64,000 nucleotides of DNA from Bacillota bacterium. GTDB lineage: Bacteria > Bacillota > Clostridia > Oscillospirales > Ruminococcaceae. Location of the stretch: NCBI GenBank assembly GCA_029572815.1, contig JAKPUQ010000004.1:1-64000 (forward strand). The letters are read 5' to 3'. Positions 17,443 through 26,405 of this stretch are shown here, piece by piece. How positions within the stretch are numbered: the first letter of the stretch is position 1; the number at the start of each line of letters is the position of its first letter. The position numbers and the translations under genes are program-made. The notes under the pieces were generated by a model. It was not told the origin of the DNA, searched no databases, and worked only from the letters and a program-made list of their open reading frames with translations.

Positions 17443-18813
17443 TCATGCCTTCTGAGCCTTTTTTTCCTTTCTGTAGCCGAACCAGCGCTGGTGCTTCTTG
17501 GTGAGGCACATACCCAGCGTTATCCAGAAATAGGGAGCAACATTCACAACGCTGCTGTTGAACATAGCCTGTGCGATATATCCGAAGAACATTCCCAGGA
17601 GGACCCATTCAACGAGACGGTCCTCTTCCTTTTCAGCATGAATGACAGTGCGGGTACCTGTGACTGCGGCATGGAATAGAAGAGTGAGATATGCCGCAAG
17701 CTGGAATACGCCCTGTGTTACCAGGTAATGGAGGTATTCATTATGGCCCTTGCCCTGGGTGAAAAACGGCTTGTTATCGGGGTCAAGATAGAAGACATCT
17801 CTGTAGTTGTCCAGACCTATTCCAAGGAGCCAGTTATCAGGAACGGCGTCTATTCCGTATTTCCAGATATAGCCTCTGTTTGAGCCGATGGATTTTGCAC
17901 TGTGTGTAGACAGCTCGCTGCTTGTTTTCTGTATCCTTTCAATGAGCTTTCCGCAGACGAGGATAACAAAAGCAGTAACCGCTGCCATTCCCAGTATCAT
18001 CAGAGCGAAGCGCTTTACGATACTGCGGAGCTTGTCCTTGTCATAGCCCTTGAGCTTCATTACAATAATGGACACCGCAAGGAAGAAAAGATAGGCAGCT
18101 ACCCCCACCCACGCAAGACGGGCTTCCGATGAAAGCAGGGTATAGAAGCAGACCATTGAGACAGCGAACATGATATTTCTTGTTGCCTTGCTCTTTGTAA
18201 AGAGATATATGCCCGATGTGCAGGCATACAGCAGAACGCTGAGACCGCCGTACCAGTTGCTGTGCTGTAAGAGACCGTAGCTTCTTTTTCTTTCCATTGC
18301 CACATCGGGATCGTAGTAGACCTCAACATTGAATATGCCTATAGTCTGCAATGCCGCAGCGCTGGTCTGGATAAGTGTTACGAAGACGAATGCCTTGAGG
18401 ATGTTTTTTCTCAGCTTACTGTCCTCGATAAAGGTGCCTGCAAACATGAGGGAGAAGTATCCGAAGAAGTTTGACAGCCATTCATCGTAGTAAAAGCCTC
18501 CGAATGTGGCGTCCTTGTTCTTTGTGAAGACAGCCGACAGTATCGAGATGATCAGCATCACAAAGAACAGCAGGTCAGACAAATAGACCTTTACGCCCTT
18601 ATGCATGAGAAAGTGTGCAAAAATGGAGAAAACTCCGATATATCCTGCTATTTCAATAATGATAGGCTGACTTACGAACCTGTTTGAATGGAGCTCGTCG
18701 AAGATCTCTGTTATGGGCAGGGATATCATTACAGTCAGAATAAGACCGTAATAAAATCTTTCTGATGTGATAAGCTCCAGAAATCTTGAAATACGCGCTT
18801 TTGTTTCCTGCAT
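17443..18813 (-). CDS. O-antigen ligase / polymerase-like membrane protein (Wzy/WaaL type)
   Basis: 456 residues with about ten to twelve hydrophobic segments and a large extracytoplasmic loop (about 300-370) before the last helices. The loop contains SNRGYIWKYGIDAVPDNWLLGIGLDNY and GHNEYLHYLVTQG, the characteristic pattern of the Wzy_C (PF04932) O-antigen ligase family, where the Arg and His residues are functionally important. In a Gram-positive cell it would polymerise or attach surface polysaccharide repeat units. Neighbours rfbB and galE supply sugar nucleotides, which fits. It is transcribed alone, with its own promoter. Substrate cannot be told. Confidence 0.82.
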   Translation of the reverse strand: MQETKARISRFLELITSERFYYGLILTVMISLPITEIFDELHSNRFVSQPIIIEIAGYIGVFSIFAHFLMHKGVKVYLSDLLFFVMLIISILSAVFTKNKDATFGGFYYDEWLSNFFGYFSLMFAGTFIEDSKLRKNILKAFVFVTLIQTSAAALQTIGIFNVEVYYDPDVAMERKRSYGLLQHSNWYGGLSVLLYACTSGIYLFTKSKATRNIMFAVSMVCFYTLLSSEARLAWVGVAAYLFFLAVSIIVMKLKGYDKDKLRSIVKRFALMILGMAAVTAFVILVCGKLIERIQKTSSELSTHSAKSIGSNRGYIWKYGIDAVPDNWLLGIGLDNYRDVFYLDPDNKPFFTQGKGHNEYLHYLVTQGVFQLAAYLTLLFHAAVTGTRTVIHAEKEEDRLVEWVLLGMFFGYIAQAMFNSSVVNVAPYFWITLGMCLTKKHQRWFGYRKEKKAQKA

Positions 18814-18898
18814 ATTTTACTACCTCTTTTTAAAGCTCCGGAAGTTGTAAAAAGCTTACGGAACAGATTATTATTGCAATGATATGAATATCTAATAG

Positions 18899-18927
18899 AT
18901 TGTACCATATTTCATTAAATATGTCAA
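18899..18927 (-). promoter_or_regulatory. Promoter of the O-antigen-ligase-like gene
   Basis: TTGACA and TACAAT with 17-nt spacing on the minus strand, about 85 bp upstream of the start. Confidence 0.6.
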
Positions 18928-18997
18928 TGGCGGGCGTAAGGCAGGCAGAAAAGGGCGGCTGAGGTGAACAGGAACTCAGAATTATCTTAACAAAGTG

Positions 18998-19026
18998 TTG
19001 ATTTTCGTCGCCTGATGGTGTATAAT
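18998..19026 (+). promoter_or_regulatory. Promoter of galE
   Basis: TTGATT and TATAAT with 17-nt spacing, about 58 bp upstream of the ATG. Confidence 0.6.
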
Positions 19027-19038
19027 TATATTCATACA

Positions 19039-19067
19039 GACCGATCTGCTGAAAAGAAGGATCGGTC
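19039..19067 (+). promoter_or_regulatory. Inverted repeat in the galE leader
   Basis: GACCGATC and GATCGGTC are perfect reverse complements around a 13-nt loop, located between the -10 box and the ribosome site. It could be an mRNA hairpin or a repressor site. There is no T tract, so it is not a terminator. Confidence 0.5.
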
Positions 19068-19084
19068 GGGAAAGGAAAAATAAC

Positions 19085-20107
19085 ATGGCTACGATATTTC
19101 TTGCGGGCGGAGCAGGCTATATAGGCTCCCACACCGCTGTTGAACTTCTTGAGTCGGGGTACGATGTTGTGGTTGCGGACAATTTCGCAAACAGCTCTCC
19201 CGAGGCGATACGCAGAGTTGAAAAAATAACAGGTAAGTCTGTAAAGCTTTACGAACTGGATATCAAGGACAGTGAGAAGCTTGCACAGGTCTTCAGAGAG
19301 AACAGGATCGACGCTGTTATACATTTTGCAGGTCTCAAGGCTGTGGGCGAGTCCGTGGCAAAGCCTGTGATGTACTACAGGAACAATATCGACACCACAC
19401 TCTCTCTACTTGAGAATATGAATGAGTTCGGCGTTAAGAACATTCTCTTCTCCTCAAGTGCTACAGTATACGGCGAGGAGAATCCCGTTCCATATACCGA
19501 GGAGATGAAGCGCGGAGTCTGCACCAATCCCTATGGCTGGACAAAGGCTATGATGGAGCAGATCTTCGAGGATGCCGCAAAGGCTGACAAGGAGCTTTCT
19601 GTGGTTCTGCTGAGATACTTCAATCCCATCGGCGCACACGAGTCGGGAATGATAGGCGAGGATCCACAGGGTATCCCCAACAATCTTATGCCCTATGTTT
19701 CACAGGTTGCTGTGGGCAAGAGAGAGTGCCTGACCATATTCGGAAACGATTATCCCACCCCCGACGGCACCTGCACAAGAGACTATATTCATGTAGTCGA
19801 TCTTGCAAAGGGGCACGTTAAGGCTATAGACTATATCCTCAGCCACAACGGCGTAGAGATAATCAATCTGGGAACAGGCAAGCCCTACAGCGTTACCGAG
19901 ATAGTTGAGACCTTTGAGCGTGTCAACGGCATAAAGGTGAACCATGTTTACGGTGCAAGACGTCCCGGTGACCTTGCGGAGTGCTACGCCAATGCGGACA
20001 AGGCGCTGAAGGTCCTGGGCTGGAAGACCGAGAAGACACTTGAGGATATGTGCCGTGATTCGTGGAACTGGCAGAAGAACAATCCCGACGGCTACAATAA
20101 AAAATAA
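19085..20107 (+). CDS. galE: UDP-glucose 4-epimerase
   Basis: 340 residues, typical GalE length. It interconverts UDP-glucose and UDP-galactose for the Leloir pathway and polysaccharide synthesis. Visible features are GGAGYIGSHT (NAD binding), FAGLKAVGES, the SSSATVYG serine segment (about 120-130), YGWTKAMMEQ with the catalytic Tyr and Lys (about 150), RYFNPIGAHESG, and RDYIHVVDLAKGH. The C-terminal RRPGDLAECYANADKAL is also characteristic. It is transcribed alone between a promoter and a terminator, divergent from the O-antigen-ligase-like gene. Confidence 0.95.
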   Translation: MATIFLAGGAGYIGSHTAVELLESGYDVVVADNFANSSPEAIRRVEKITGKSVKLYELDIKDSEKLAQVFRENRIDAVIHFAGLKAVGESVAKPVMYYRNNIDTTLSLLENMNEFGVKNILFSSSATVYGEENPVPYTEEMKRGVCTNPYGWTKAMMEQIFEDAAKADKELSVVLLRYFNPIGAHESGMIGEDPQGIPNNLMPYVSQVAVGKRECLTIFGNDYPTPDGTCTRDYIHVVDLAKGHVKAIDYILSHNGVEIINLGTGKPYSVTEIVETFERVNGIKVNHVYGARRPGDLAECYANADKALKVLGWKTEKTLEDMCRDSWNWQKNNPDGYNKK

Positions 20108-20130
20108 GAGCAGGAACACCTGAATACAAA

Positions 20131-20163
20131 CCCCGAAGTCTTATGGCTTCGGGGCATTTTATT
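20131..20163 (+). terminator. Terminator of galE
   Basis: CCCCGAAG/CTTCGGGG stem with an 8-nt loop, followed by CATTTTATTTAT. Confidence 0.8.
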
Positions 20164-20174
20164 TATAAAGATAA

Positions 20175-20330
20175 GATAAATCATAATTTAGCGCGTATGC
20201 GCTAAGTTGATAGTTGAAAGTTGAGAGTTAATGTGTTCGCTTCGCTCACAATATTTAAATATTGTCGCCGCAGGCGACTCCACAACTTTCAACTCTAAAC
20301 TCTCAACTCTAAACCTAAATCAGAATATTG
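20175..20330. repeat. MITE-like palindromic element, copy 1 (right end incomplete)
   Basis: About 156 bp made of a string of hairpins: TAGCGC-GTAT-GCGCTA, a CAATATTTAAATATTG palindrome, and GTCGCC-GCA-GGCGAC. Two arms of GTTGAAAGTTGAGAGTT and CAACTTTCAACTCTAAACTCTCAACT face each other. It is nearly identical to copy 2 at 59669-59861 but lacks the clear terminal repeats and the right-hand hairpin. No coding capacity. It fills the first part of the 483-bp gap between galE and the esterase. Confidence 0.85.
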
Positions 20331-20590
20331 CTTAAGTCATTTTTGTAATTTCATGACACTGATATATTGTGCTGTTCAGGAAGAGCTGTCTTGTGAAAAA
20401 TATCACTGCCATATCATTAAAATATCATAATAGCACAATAATAGTATTCATATTATCATAACGCAAAAAACAATGTCCGTTTTGCACCTAATCTGCGTTT
20501 TGTGGGTTGACGGATGAAAAAATATATGTTAAGAAATAGTATATAATATGTTCTTTTATTATTAACAAAGACATAAAAGGAGGATTGGAA
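20331..20590 (+). other. AT-rich upstream region of the esterase gene
   Basis: Strongly AT-rich with a TTGACG at 20507 and a TATAAT about 29 nt further on, too far apart for a standard promoter. An AGGAGG ribosome site ends the region. No RNA gene or small ORF is recognisable. Confidence 0.4.
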
Positions 20591-22207
20591 ATGAAAAAAA
20601 TATTACCCCTCATCACAGCAACAGCACTCTCCCTCTCAGCTGTTGCATCAGTACCCGTAACCGCTGCGGATACAGACTATCTTCTTCACAGCACCTTTGA
20701 GGAAGGCGCAGAAAAGTGGACGGGCCGCGGTTCTGCGTCTGTAAAGGTGGTCTCGGGCACCTCTCGCTCGGGAGAAGCTTCCCTCTACACCAGCGGCAGA
20801 GAAAACAACTGGAACGGTGCCACTGTAAGCCTCGGTTCCTCATTCAGCGCAGGGCAGTCCTATGCCTTCAGCGCTTATGTAATGACCGAGGATACTTCCT
20901 CTCCCGTGACCTTCTGCCTCACCTTGCAGTACAGTGACGGTACTACGGATAAGTACCCGAAGATCGCACAGGTAACTGCCGAAAAGGGAGAATGGGCTCA
21001 TCTGGAAAACAATGATTTTACCATTCCCGAGGGCGCGGACAATATCCAGCTCTACATCGAGACCGACGAGGGCACCTGCAGCTTCTACATCGATGAGATC
21101 GTGGGAGCAAAGAGCGGTACAGCTATCGAGGAGCCGCCTGCTGCGGTGAAGATGAACAAGGGCGACATCAACTATGACGGGATTATCGACTCTCTTGACA
21201 TCGTGGCTGCACGTAAGGGACTCATCAACGGTATCACCGACAAGAGGACTCTCAAGGCTGCGGACGCTGACAGCAACGGTGTTTACGAGCTCAACGACGC
21301 TATACTAATCATGCAGTTCGTTGCAGGCAAGATAACCGAGTTCCCTGTAGTAGAGCCCGTTATCGTTCCGGGTCAGCAGAAGTACACCACCGAGGAGCTG
21401 ACAGAGCTCATGCAGAGCCAGGTAGTAAACAGCGAGCCTGCGGATTCTCACACTGAGAAGCCGGGAGTAAAGTACGGCACTATCAAGAAGGAGACCTACT
21501 TCTCCAAGAAGGCAAACAAGAACAAGCCCTACAATATCCTGCTTCCCGCTGACTACGACGAGAGCAAGGAGTATCCCGTTCTCTACATTCTCCACGGCTT
21601 CTTCGAGAACGAGAACCGTATGATCACGCAGGGCAACGGTCAGATGTACACTAAGCAGATCATCGGAAATGCCATAGCTTCGGGCGAGGCTAAGGACATG
21701 ATCGTTGTAGTTCCATTCGTATTCACCAGCGCTACTATGAATGACGCAACAGGCTTTGCAGATCCGGGCTCCAACGAGGGCTATGACAACTTCGTTGACG
21801 ATATCGTTGACAGCCTTATGCCTCATATCGAGGAGAAGTACAGCGTCAAGACCGGCAGGGACTACACTGCGGTAACAGGCTTCTCAATGGGCGGACGTGA
21901 ATCTCTCCAGATAGGCATGAAGCACGGCGACAAGTTCGGCTATGTGGGCGCTATATGTGCAGCTCCCGGCGCACAGGGGGCATTCAAGTGGAGCAATCCC
22001 GAGGATCAGCCTCATCTCCTGTTCATCACAGGCGGTACACAGGACGATGTTGTGGGACTCAACACTCCTCAGGGCTACCACAACAACTTTGACAAGAACG
22101 GCGTTCCCCATGTATGGCACGTTGTTCAGGGCGGTCACCACGGCGATGACTCTATCCACGCACTTCTCTACACCTTTGTAAGAGGCGTATTCCAGGCAAC
22201 AGACTAA
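20591..22207 (+). CDS. Secreted CE1-type carbohydrate esterase with CBM and dockerin
   Basis: 538 residues from the ATG at 20591 (AGGAGG seven bases before); the track used a TTG two codons earlier. The order is signal peptide (about 1-25), a CBM22/CBM4_9-type beta-sandwich (about 28-178), then a dockerin (about 190-255; GDINYDGIIDSLDI, DADSNGVYELNDA). An alpha/beta-hydrolase esterase domain (about 290-538) ends the protein. The esterase shows YILHGF for the oxyanion region, the nucleophile in GFSMGG (about 435), a downstream Asp region, and the His in QGGHHGDD near the C-terminus. CE1 enzymes remove feruloyl or acetyl groups from xylan; which one applies here cannot be told. It is probably secreted and docked on a cellulosome. 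The dockerin in the middle is less common than a terminal one. Confidence 0.88.
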   Translation: MKKILPLITATALSLSAVASVPVTAADTDYLLHSTFEEGAEKWTGRGSASVKVVSGTSRSGEASLYTSGRENNWNGATVSLGSSFSAGQSYAFSAYVMTEDTSSPVTFCLTLQYSDGTTDKYPKIAQVTAEKGEWAHLENNDFTIPEGADNIQLYIETDEGTCSFYIDEIVGAKSGTAIEEPPAAVKMNKGDINYDGIIDSLDIVAARKGLINGITDKRTLKAADADSNGVYELNDAILIMQFVAGKITEFPVVEPVIVPGQQKYTTEELTELMQSQVVNSEPADSHTEKPGVKYGTIKKETYFSKKANKNKPYNILLPADYDESKEYPVLYILHGFFENENRMITQGNGQMYTKQIIGNAIASGEAKDMIVVVPFVFTSATMNDATGFADPGSNEGYDNFVDDIVDSLMPHIEEKYSVKTGRDYTAVTGFSMGGRESLQIGMKHGDKFGYVGAICAAPGAQGAFKWSNPEDQPHLLFITGGTQDDVVGLNTPQGYHNNFDKNGVPHVWHVVQGGHHGDDSIHALLYTFVRGVFQATD

Positions 22208-22224
22208 AGACTGACATATAAGCT

Positions 22225-22285
22225 CAGCCCGTGCAGGGCGCTCTCAGTGAATACTGTATGAGCGTAATGCACGGGCTGCTTTTGT
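22225..22285 (+). terminator. Terminator of the esterase gene
   Basis: CAGCCCGTGCA pairs with TGCACGGGCTG across a 32-nt loop, followed by CTTTTG. Confidence 0.75.
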
Positions 22286-22312
22286 TATATATGGACTTCT
22301 GTAAGGTCTGCC

Positions 22313-22954
22313 TTATTTTACGGCAATTCCCGGTATCTCGTTTGCCTTGTGGCATGAGCTGTCGCCCTTTTCGGCAAGTCCCATCTGATAGGCAGCGATG
22401 AGCCTGTAAAGTGTGGAGGGGAAGTACTTTCCCTTGTATTCCTTCTTCACTCTTTCAAAATCGCCGCTTCTGCGCATGAGGTCGGCAGCAAGGAGGACGA
22501 TGTTCTGATCCTCGGACAGCACAGCCTTATGGCTGTCATATATTTTCAGAGCTGCCCTGCGGCATTCAGCCGCTCTTTTCTCGTCATTCCCGTCATCACA
22601 CACCCAGGCTGCATAAAGAGCAGCCTTCACAGCCTCGTTATATACCTTGTTCTTCTCGCAGGAGAGGGACATCTTAATGAAGCGCCCTGCCAGGTCATCG
22701 CCCGGCTTTCTGTACCTTTCGCTCATAGGATATTCCTTTGTGAACTCCGCGGGAATATCTATGGAAGCATTGCAGTAGCCGCAGTGAGGGCACTCCATGA
22801 CCCAGTACTTTATATATGAGCGGTGAGGCTCATCGGGTCTCATGTCAAGGTCGGGAACGCTTTCGTCGGGGTCAAACTCTGCGACCACAGTCTGGAGAGA
22901 GGTCTCTCCGCAGGCGCCGCATACAAGTTCTTTTTCTTCTGTTCTGAATGCCAT
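22313..22954 (-). CDS. DUF2225-like zinc-ribbon protein
   Basis: 213 residues from the ATG at 22954, chosen over a GTG three codons upstream because AAGGTG then serves as its ribosome site. The N-terminal third has a likely four-cysteine zinc site: CGAC (about 13) and CPHCGY (about 55). The rest is helical, with SLSCEKNKVYNEAVKAALYAAWVCDD resembling the helical repeat part of DUF2225 proteins. No function is established for the family. It lies 12 bp after tex and is probably co-transcribed with it. Confidence 0.6.
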   Translation of the reverse strand: MAFRTEEKELVCGACGETSLQTVVAEFDPDESVPDLDMRPDEPHRSYIKYWVMECPHCGYCNASIDIPAEFTKEYPMSERYRKPGDDLAGRFIKMSLSCEKNKVYNEAVKAALYAAWVCDDGNDEKRAAECRRAALKIYDSHKAVLSEDQNIVLLAADLMRRSGDFERVKKEYKGKYFPSTLYRLIAAYQMGLAEKGDSSCHKANEIPGIAVK

Positions 22955-22966
22955 GTGTATCACCTT

Positions 22967-25243
22967 TTACTTCTTCTTGATACGGAACATACTGTTGTGG
23001 AGCTGAGAAGCGTCAAACGCCTTAGGCTTGCGATCCTCGCGCTTTTTGTTGTTGGGTCTGCGCTCTGACTTCTTCTGCTGCTTCTCCTCCTCGTCATTGA
23101 GGCGCATTGTAAGGGAGATACGGTTTCTCTTGAGGTCAACGTCAAGGACTCTTACCTTGACTACCTCGCCCACCTTTACAGCCTCCAGGGGGTGCTTGAT
23201 GTAGCGGCTGCATATCTGGGAGATATGCACCAGACCGTCCTCGTGAACGCCGATGTCCACAAAGCAGCCGAAGTCGATGATATTGCGGACAGTACCCACA
23301 AGCTCCATGCCGGGCTTTAAGTCCTTAATCTCCATAACGTCGCCGCTTCTGAGGAGAGGAGCGGGAAGCTCGTCACGGAGGTCACGGCCGGGCTTCTTGA
23401 GCTCGCTGATGATGTCGGTGAGAGTAGGAACGCCTATGCCCAGGGACTTGCTGATATTTTCTATGCCGATACTCTCAGCCTTTTCGTTTATGCCATTTGC
23501 ACCGCCGCCTGCGATATCGGCAAGGGTAAATCCACACTCGCTGAGCAGTGAGGAAGCTGCCTCATAGCTCTCAGGGTGAACAGCTGTATTGTCCAGAGGG
23601 TTCTTGCCGTCGCGGACTCTCAGGAAGCCTGCACACTGCTCGAAAGCCTTCTTGCCAAGCTTCGGCACCTTGAGGAGCTCCTTGCGGTCGGTAAATCTGC
23701 CGTTCTCCTCGCGGTAGGTAACGATGTTCTTTGCAACTGTTGCATTGATACCCGAAATATATGAGAGGAGAGAGTGTGAAGCGGTATTCAGGTCAACACC
23801 GACGGAGTTAACGCAGTCCTCGACTACGCCGCCAAGAGCTTCGCTCATTCTTGCCTGAGGCATATCGTGCTGATACTGTCCCACGCCGATAGCCTTGGGG
23901 TCTATCTTTACCAGCTCTGCAAGGGGGTCCTGGAGACGTCTTGCGATGGAGATAGCTCCTCTTATGGATACGTCATACTCGGGGAACTCCTCGGCAGCTA
24001 CCTTGGAAGCGGAGTATACGGAGGCTCCTGCCTCGCTTACTACCATGTAGCTTACGTCCTGGGGAACTTCCTTGGCTATCTCTGCGGCAAAGCTCTCGGT
24101 CTCGCGTGAAGCGGTGCCGTTTCCGATAGAGATGACGTTTACGTTGTACTTCTGTATGAACTCTTTGACCTTGCGCTTTGCAGCCTCAACTGCTCCCGCA
24201 GAGCCGACGGGATAGATGATAGCGGTATCCAGCACCTTGCCTGTACCGTCGATGACTGCGGTCTTGCAGCCGTGAGCGTAGCCGGGGTCAAGTCCCAGGA
24301 TTATGCTGCTCTTGAGGGGGGGCTGAAGGAGCATCTGACGGAGATTTGCTGCGAATACCTTTATGGACTCCTCGGCAGCCTTTGCGCTCATCTCTGAACG
24401 TATCTCGCGTTCGATAGAGGGGAATATAAGTCTCTTGTAGCTGTCTGCGGCAGCGGCTCTCACAAGCTCTCCGCAGGCGTTGTTAGCCTTGATGTACTTG
24501 CCGAATATAACATCTGTAGCCAGAGTCTCGTCCAGTGTGACAGCCACCTTGAGGAAGCCCTCCTTCTCACCTCTGTCAAGGGCGAGAACACGGTGATTAG
24601 CCACCTTGGGGATACCCTCGGAGTACTCATAGTAATTCATGTATACGCTCTCAGCCTCGGGGTCGGAAGCCTTTGATACCAGCTCTCCCTTTTCACCTGC
24701 AAGGGCACGGAGCTTCTTTCTGATGTCAGCATCGTCGGAGATGTCCTCGGCGATGATGTCCATAGCGCCCTGAAGAGCGGTCTGGGCATCGTTTATCTTC
24801 TTCTCCTCGTCGATGAAGGCCTCTGCCTCCTTCTCGGGGTCAGTGGAGTTCTCCTGTGCCATGAGCAGCTCAGCCAGAGGCTCAAGGCCGTTTTCACGGG
24901 CAATGCTTGCACGGGTACGGCGCTTTGGCTTGAAGGGACGATAGATATCCTCTACCTCGACCAGAGTAACGGCAGCGCTGATGGCAGCCTCTATCTCGGG
25001 AGTCATCTTCTCCTGCTCGGTGATGGCGTTTGTTACCTCCTCCTTGCGCTTTTCAAGGTTGCGCAGGTACATGAGCCTGTCGTAGAGCTCACGGAGTATC
25101 TGGTCATCGAGGGAGCCTGTGAGCTCCTTACGGTAACGGGCGATAAAGGGGATAGTCTTATCGTCATCTATAAGAGCGACGGTGTTGTCCACCTGTTCCT
25201 GTTTCAGTCCGAATTCCTTTGCCAGTGTCTTGTTGATATCCAT
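22967..25243 (-). CDS. tex: Tex, S1-domain transcription accessory protein
   Basis: 758 residues from the ATG at 25243 (AAAGGA upstream); the track adds five codons. Tex is a cytoplasmic nucleic-acid-binding protein linked to transcription and RNA processing. The N-terminal helical Tex_N domain contains IPFIARYRKELTGSLDD (about 30-55). The YqgF-like fold holds GLDPGYAHGCKTAVID (about 320). Helix-hairpin-helix segments follow (DLNTASHSLLSYISGIN, and KLGKKAFEQCAGFLR). The C-terminal S1 domain (about 640-710) reads GMELVGTVRNIIDFGCFVDIGVHEDGLVHIS. A basic tail (KKSERRPNNKKREDRK) ends it. Full length and intact. Confidence 0.95.
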   Translation of the reverse strand: MDINKTLAKEFGLKQEQVDNTVALIDDDKTIPFIARYRKELTGSLDDQILRELYDRLMYLRNLEKRKEEVTNAITEQEKMTPEIEAAISAAVTLVEVEDIYRPFKPKRRTRASIARENGLEPLAELLMAQENSTDPEKEAEAFIDEEKKINDAQTALQGAMDIIAEDISDDADIRKKLRALAGEKGELVSKASDPEAESVYMNYYEYSEGIPKVANHRVLALDRGEKEGFLKVAVTLDETLATDVIFGKYIKANNACGELVRAAAADSYKRLIFPSIEREIRSEMSAKAAEESIKVFAANLRQMLLQPPLKSSIILGLDPGYAHGCKTAVIDGTGKVLDTAIIYPVGSAGAVEAAKRKVKEFIQKYNVNVISIGNGTASRETESFAAEIAKEVPQDVSYMVVSEAGASVYSASKVAAEEFPEYDVSIRGAISIARRLQDPLAELVKIDPKAIGVGQYQHDMPQARMSEALGGVVEDCVNSVGVDLNTASHSLLSYISGINATVAKNIVTYREENGRFTDRKELLKVPKLGKKAFEQCAGFLRVRDGKNPLDNTAVHPESYEAASSLLSECGFTLADIAGGGANGINEKAESIGIENISKSLGIGVPTLTDIISELKKPGRDLRDELPAPLLRSGDVMEIKDLKPGMELVGTVRNIIDFGCFVDIGVHEDGLVHISQICSRYIKHPLEAVKVGEVVKVRVLDVDLKRNRISLTMRLNDEEEKQQKKSERRPNNKKREDRKPKAFDASQLHNSMFRIKKK

Positions 25244-25307
25244 AATTGATCCTTTCATTTCACGATATAAGGACCGACGGTGCTGCCGCGGTCCTGCTAT
25301 CCGTAAT

Positions 25308-26327
25308 TTATTCGTTTACCTCTTCCTCTGTCTCCTGCTGAACGGGCAGCTCCTCTGCCGCAGCTTCCTCAGCCATGGCTTCAAAGCGTTCGTCGTTCCA
25401 GCGGTCGAGCCAGGAGAAAAGGGTCTTTGCAATATCCTTATACACGTTTACCGAGTTCTTCTCCATGAGCACATCGTGTCTCATGCCGTCGAATATGCGG
25501 TGGGAGATGCTCTCATATCCAAGCTTTTCCAGCTTCTTCATGGAGCCCATGAACTTCTTCTCCGATATCATAGCGGAGTCGTCCCTTCCCGAGATAAAGC
25601 GTATGGGCAGTGATGGATTGGCAGTCTTCCAGCCCCTTCCCGACTCGGACTGCTTCACCAGCCAGAGAAGCTCCTGATAGGCGTTGAGAGTGGGCTTGAA
25701 ATTGCACAGCGGATCCTCGTTGTACGCAAGAACAACGTCCGGGTCGCTGCACCTCCATGAATTTATGGGATCCTCATAGAATTTGCCGAAGCAGTCATCT
25801 ATGGTGTCGAAGATCTTCTCGCTGCGGAAGCGGCTTCCGGGACGCTTTGAAGCTACAGAGCCTATGATACGGGCAGGCTGCGAGAAAGCACTGTGGCAGA
25901 TAGTGCCCAGCAGCACCAGACCGTTTATGTCGGCATCGTGTTCCTTGATGAAGCACCTTGCACCTGCTGCACCCATTCCGCTTGCCACCATGAACACAGG
26001 CACATCGGGATAGGCAGCCCTTACCTTTCCGTTGAGCTGAGCGATATCACTGATAAAGCCCTCTCCGCCCCTTCTGAACATGAAGCCCAGGTCATCGGGC
26101 TCAACGATACTTTTTCCGTGGCCTCTGTTGTCGCTTATGACTGTTATGAAGCCCTGTTCCGCCAGATAGTCCATGAACGGATAATAGCGCTCCTTGTGCT
26201 CGTTCATGCCGTGTATGACCTGGACGATGCCGTTTATATCTCCCGAGGGCACTGCCAGTACAGCCGAAACAACAAGCTCGTCATAATCGGAAGTAAATTC
26301 AAATTCCTTCAGATCAGCATTAAGCAT
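25308..26327 (-). CDS. Alpha/beta hydrolase, serine aminopeptidase S33-like
   Basis: 339 residues, resembling monoacylglycerol-lipase/lysophospholipase-type Hydrolase_4 proteins. VIHGMNEHKERYYPFMDYLAEQG and SDNRGHGKS are typical of this group. The family nucleophile motif GHSMGG is here ASGMGA (about 120), so the usual Ser position holds Gly and a Ser sits one residue earlier. The acid (GRDDSAM, about 250) and histidine (GMRHDVL) positions are present. Either the elbow is shifted or the enzyme has lost classical activity. The C-terminus is acidic (EEAAAEELPVQQETEEEVNE). It precedes tex by 64 bp in the same direction and has its own promoter. Confidence 0.75.
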   Translation of the reverse strand: MLNADLKEFEFTSDYDELVVSAVLAVPSGDINGIVQVIHGMNEHKERYYPFMDYLAEQGFITVISDNRGHGKSIVEPDDLGFMFRRGGEGFISDIAQLNGKVRAAYPDVPVFMVASGMGAAGARCFIKEHDADINGLVLLGTICHSAFSQPARIIGSVASKRPGSRFRSEKIFDTIDDCFGKFYEDPINSWRCSDPDVVLAYNEDPLCNFKPTLNAYQELLWLVKQSESGRGWKTANPSLPIRFISGRDDSAMISEKKFMGSMKKLEKLGYESISHRIFDGMRHDVLMEKNSVNVYKDIAKTLFSWLDRWNDERFEAMAEEAAAEELPVQQETEEEVNE

Positions 26328-26376
26328 AAAGATCCTCCTGTCAAAAAATCGGGGAAAAATAAAGTGTATACGGTTT

Positions 26377-26405
26377 ATTATAACATAAAAGCATTATAAT
26401 TGCAA
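26377..26405 (-). promoter_or_regulatory. Promoter of the alpha/beta hydrolase gene
   Basis: TTGCAA and TATAAT with 17-nt spacing on the minus strand, 50 bp upstream of the ATG. A related arrangement (TTGCTT, 17 nt, TATAAG) lies about 95 bp further upstream within an imperfect repeat of the same segment. Confidence 0.55.
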
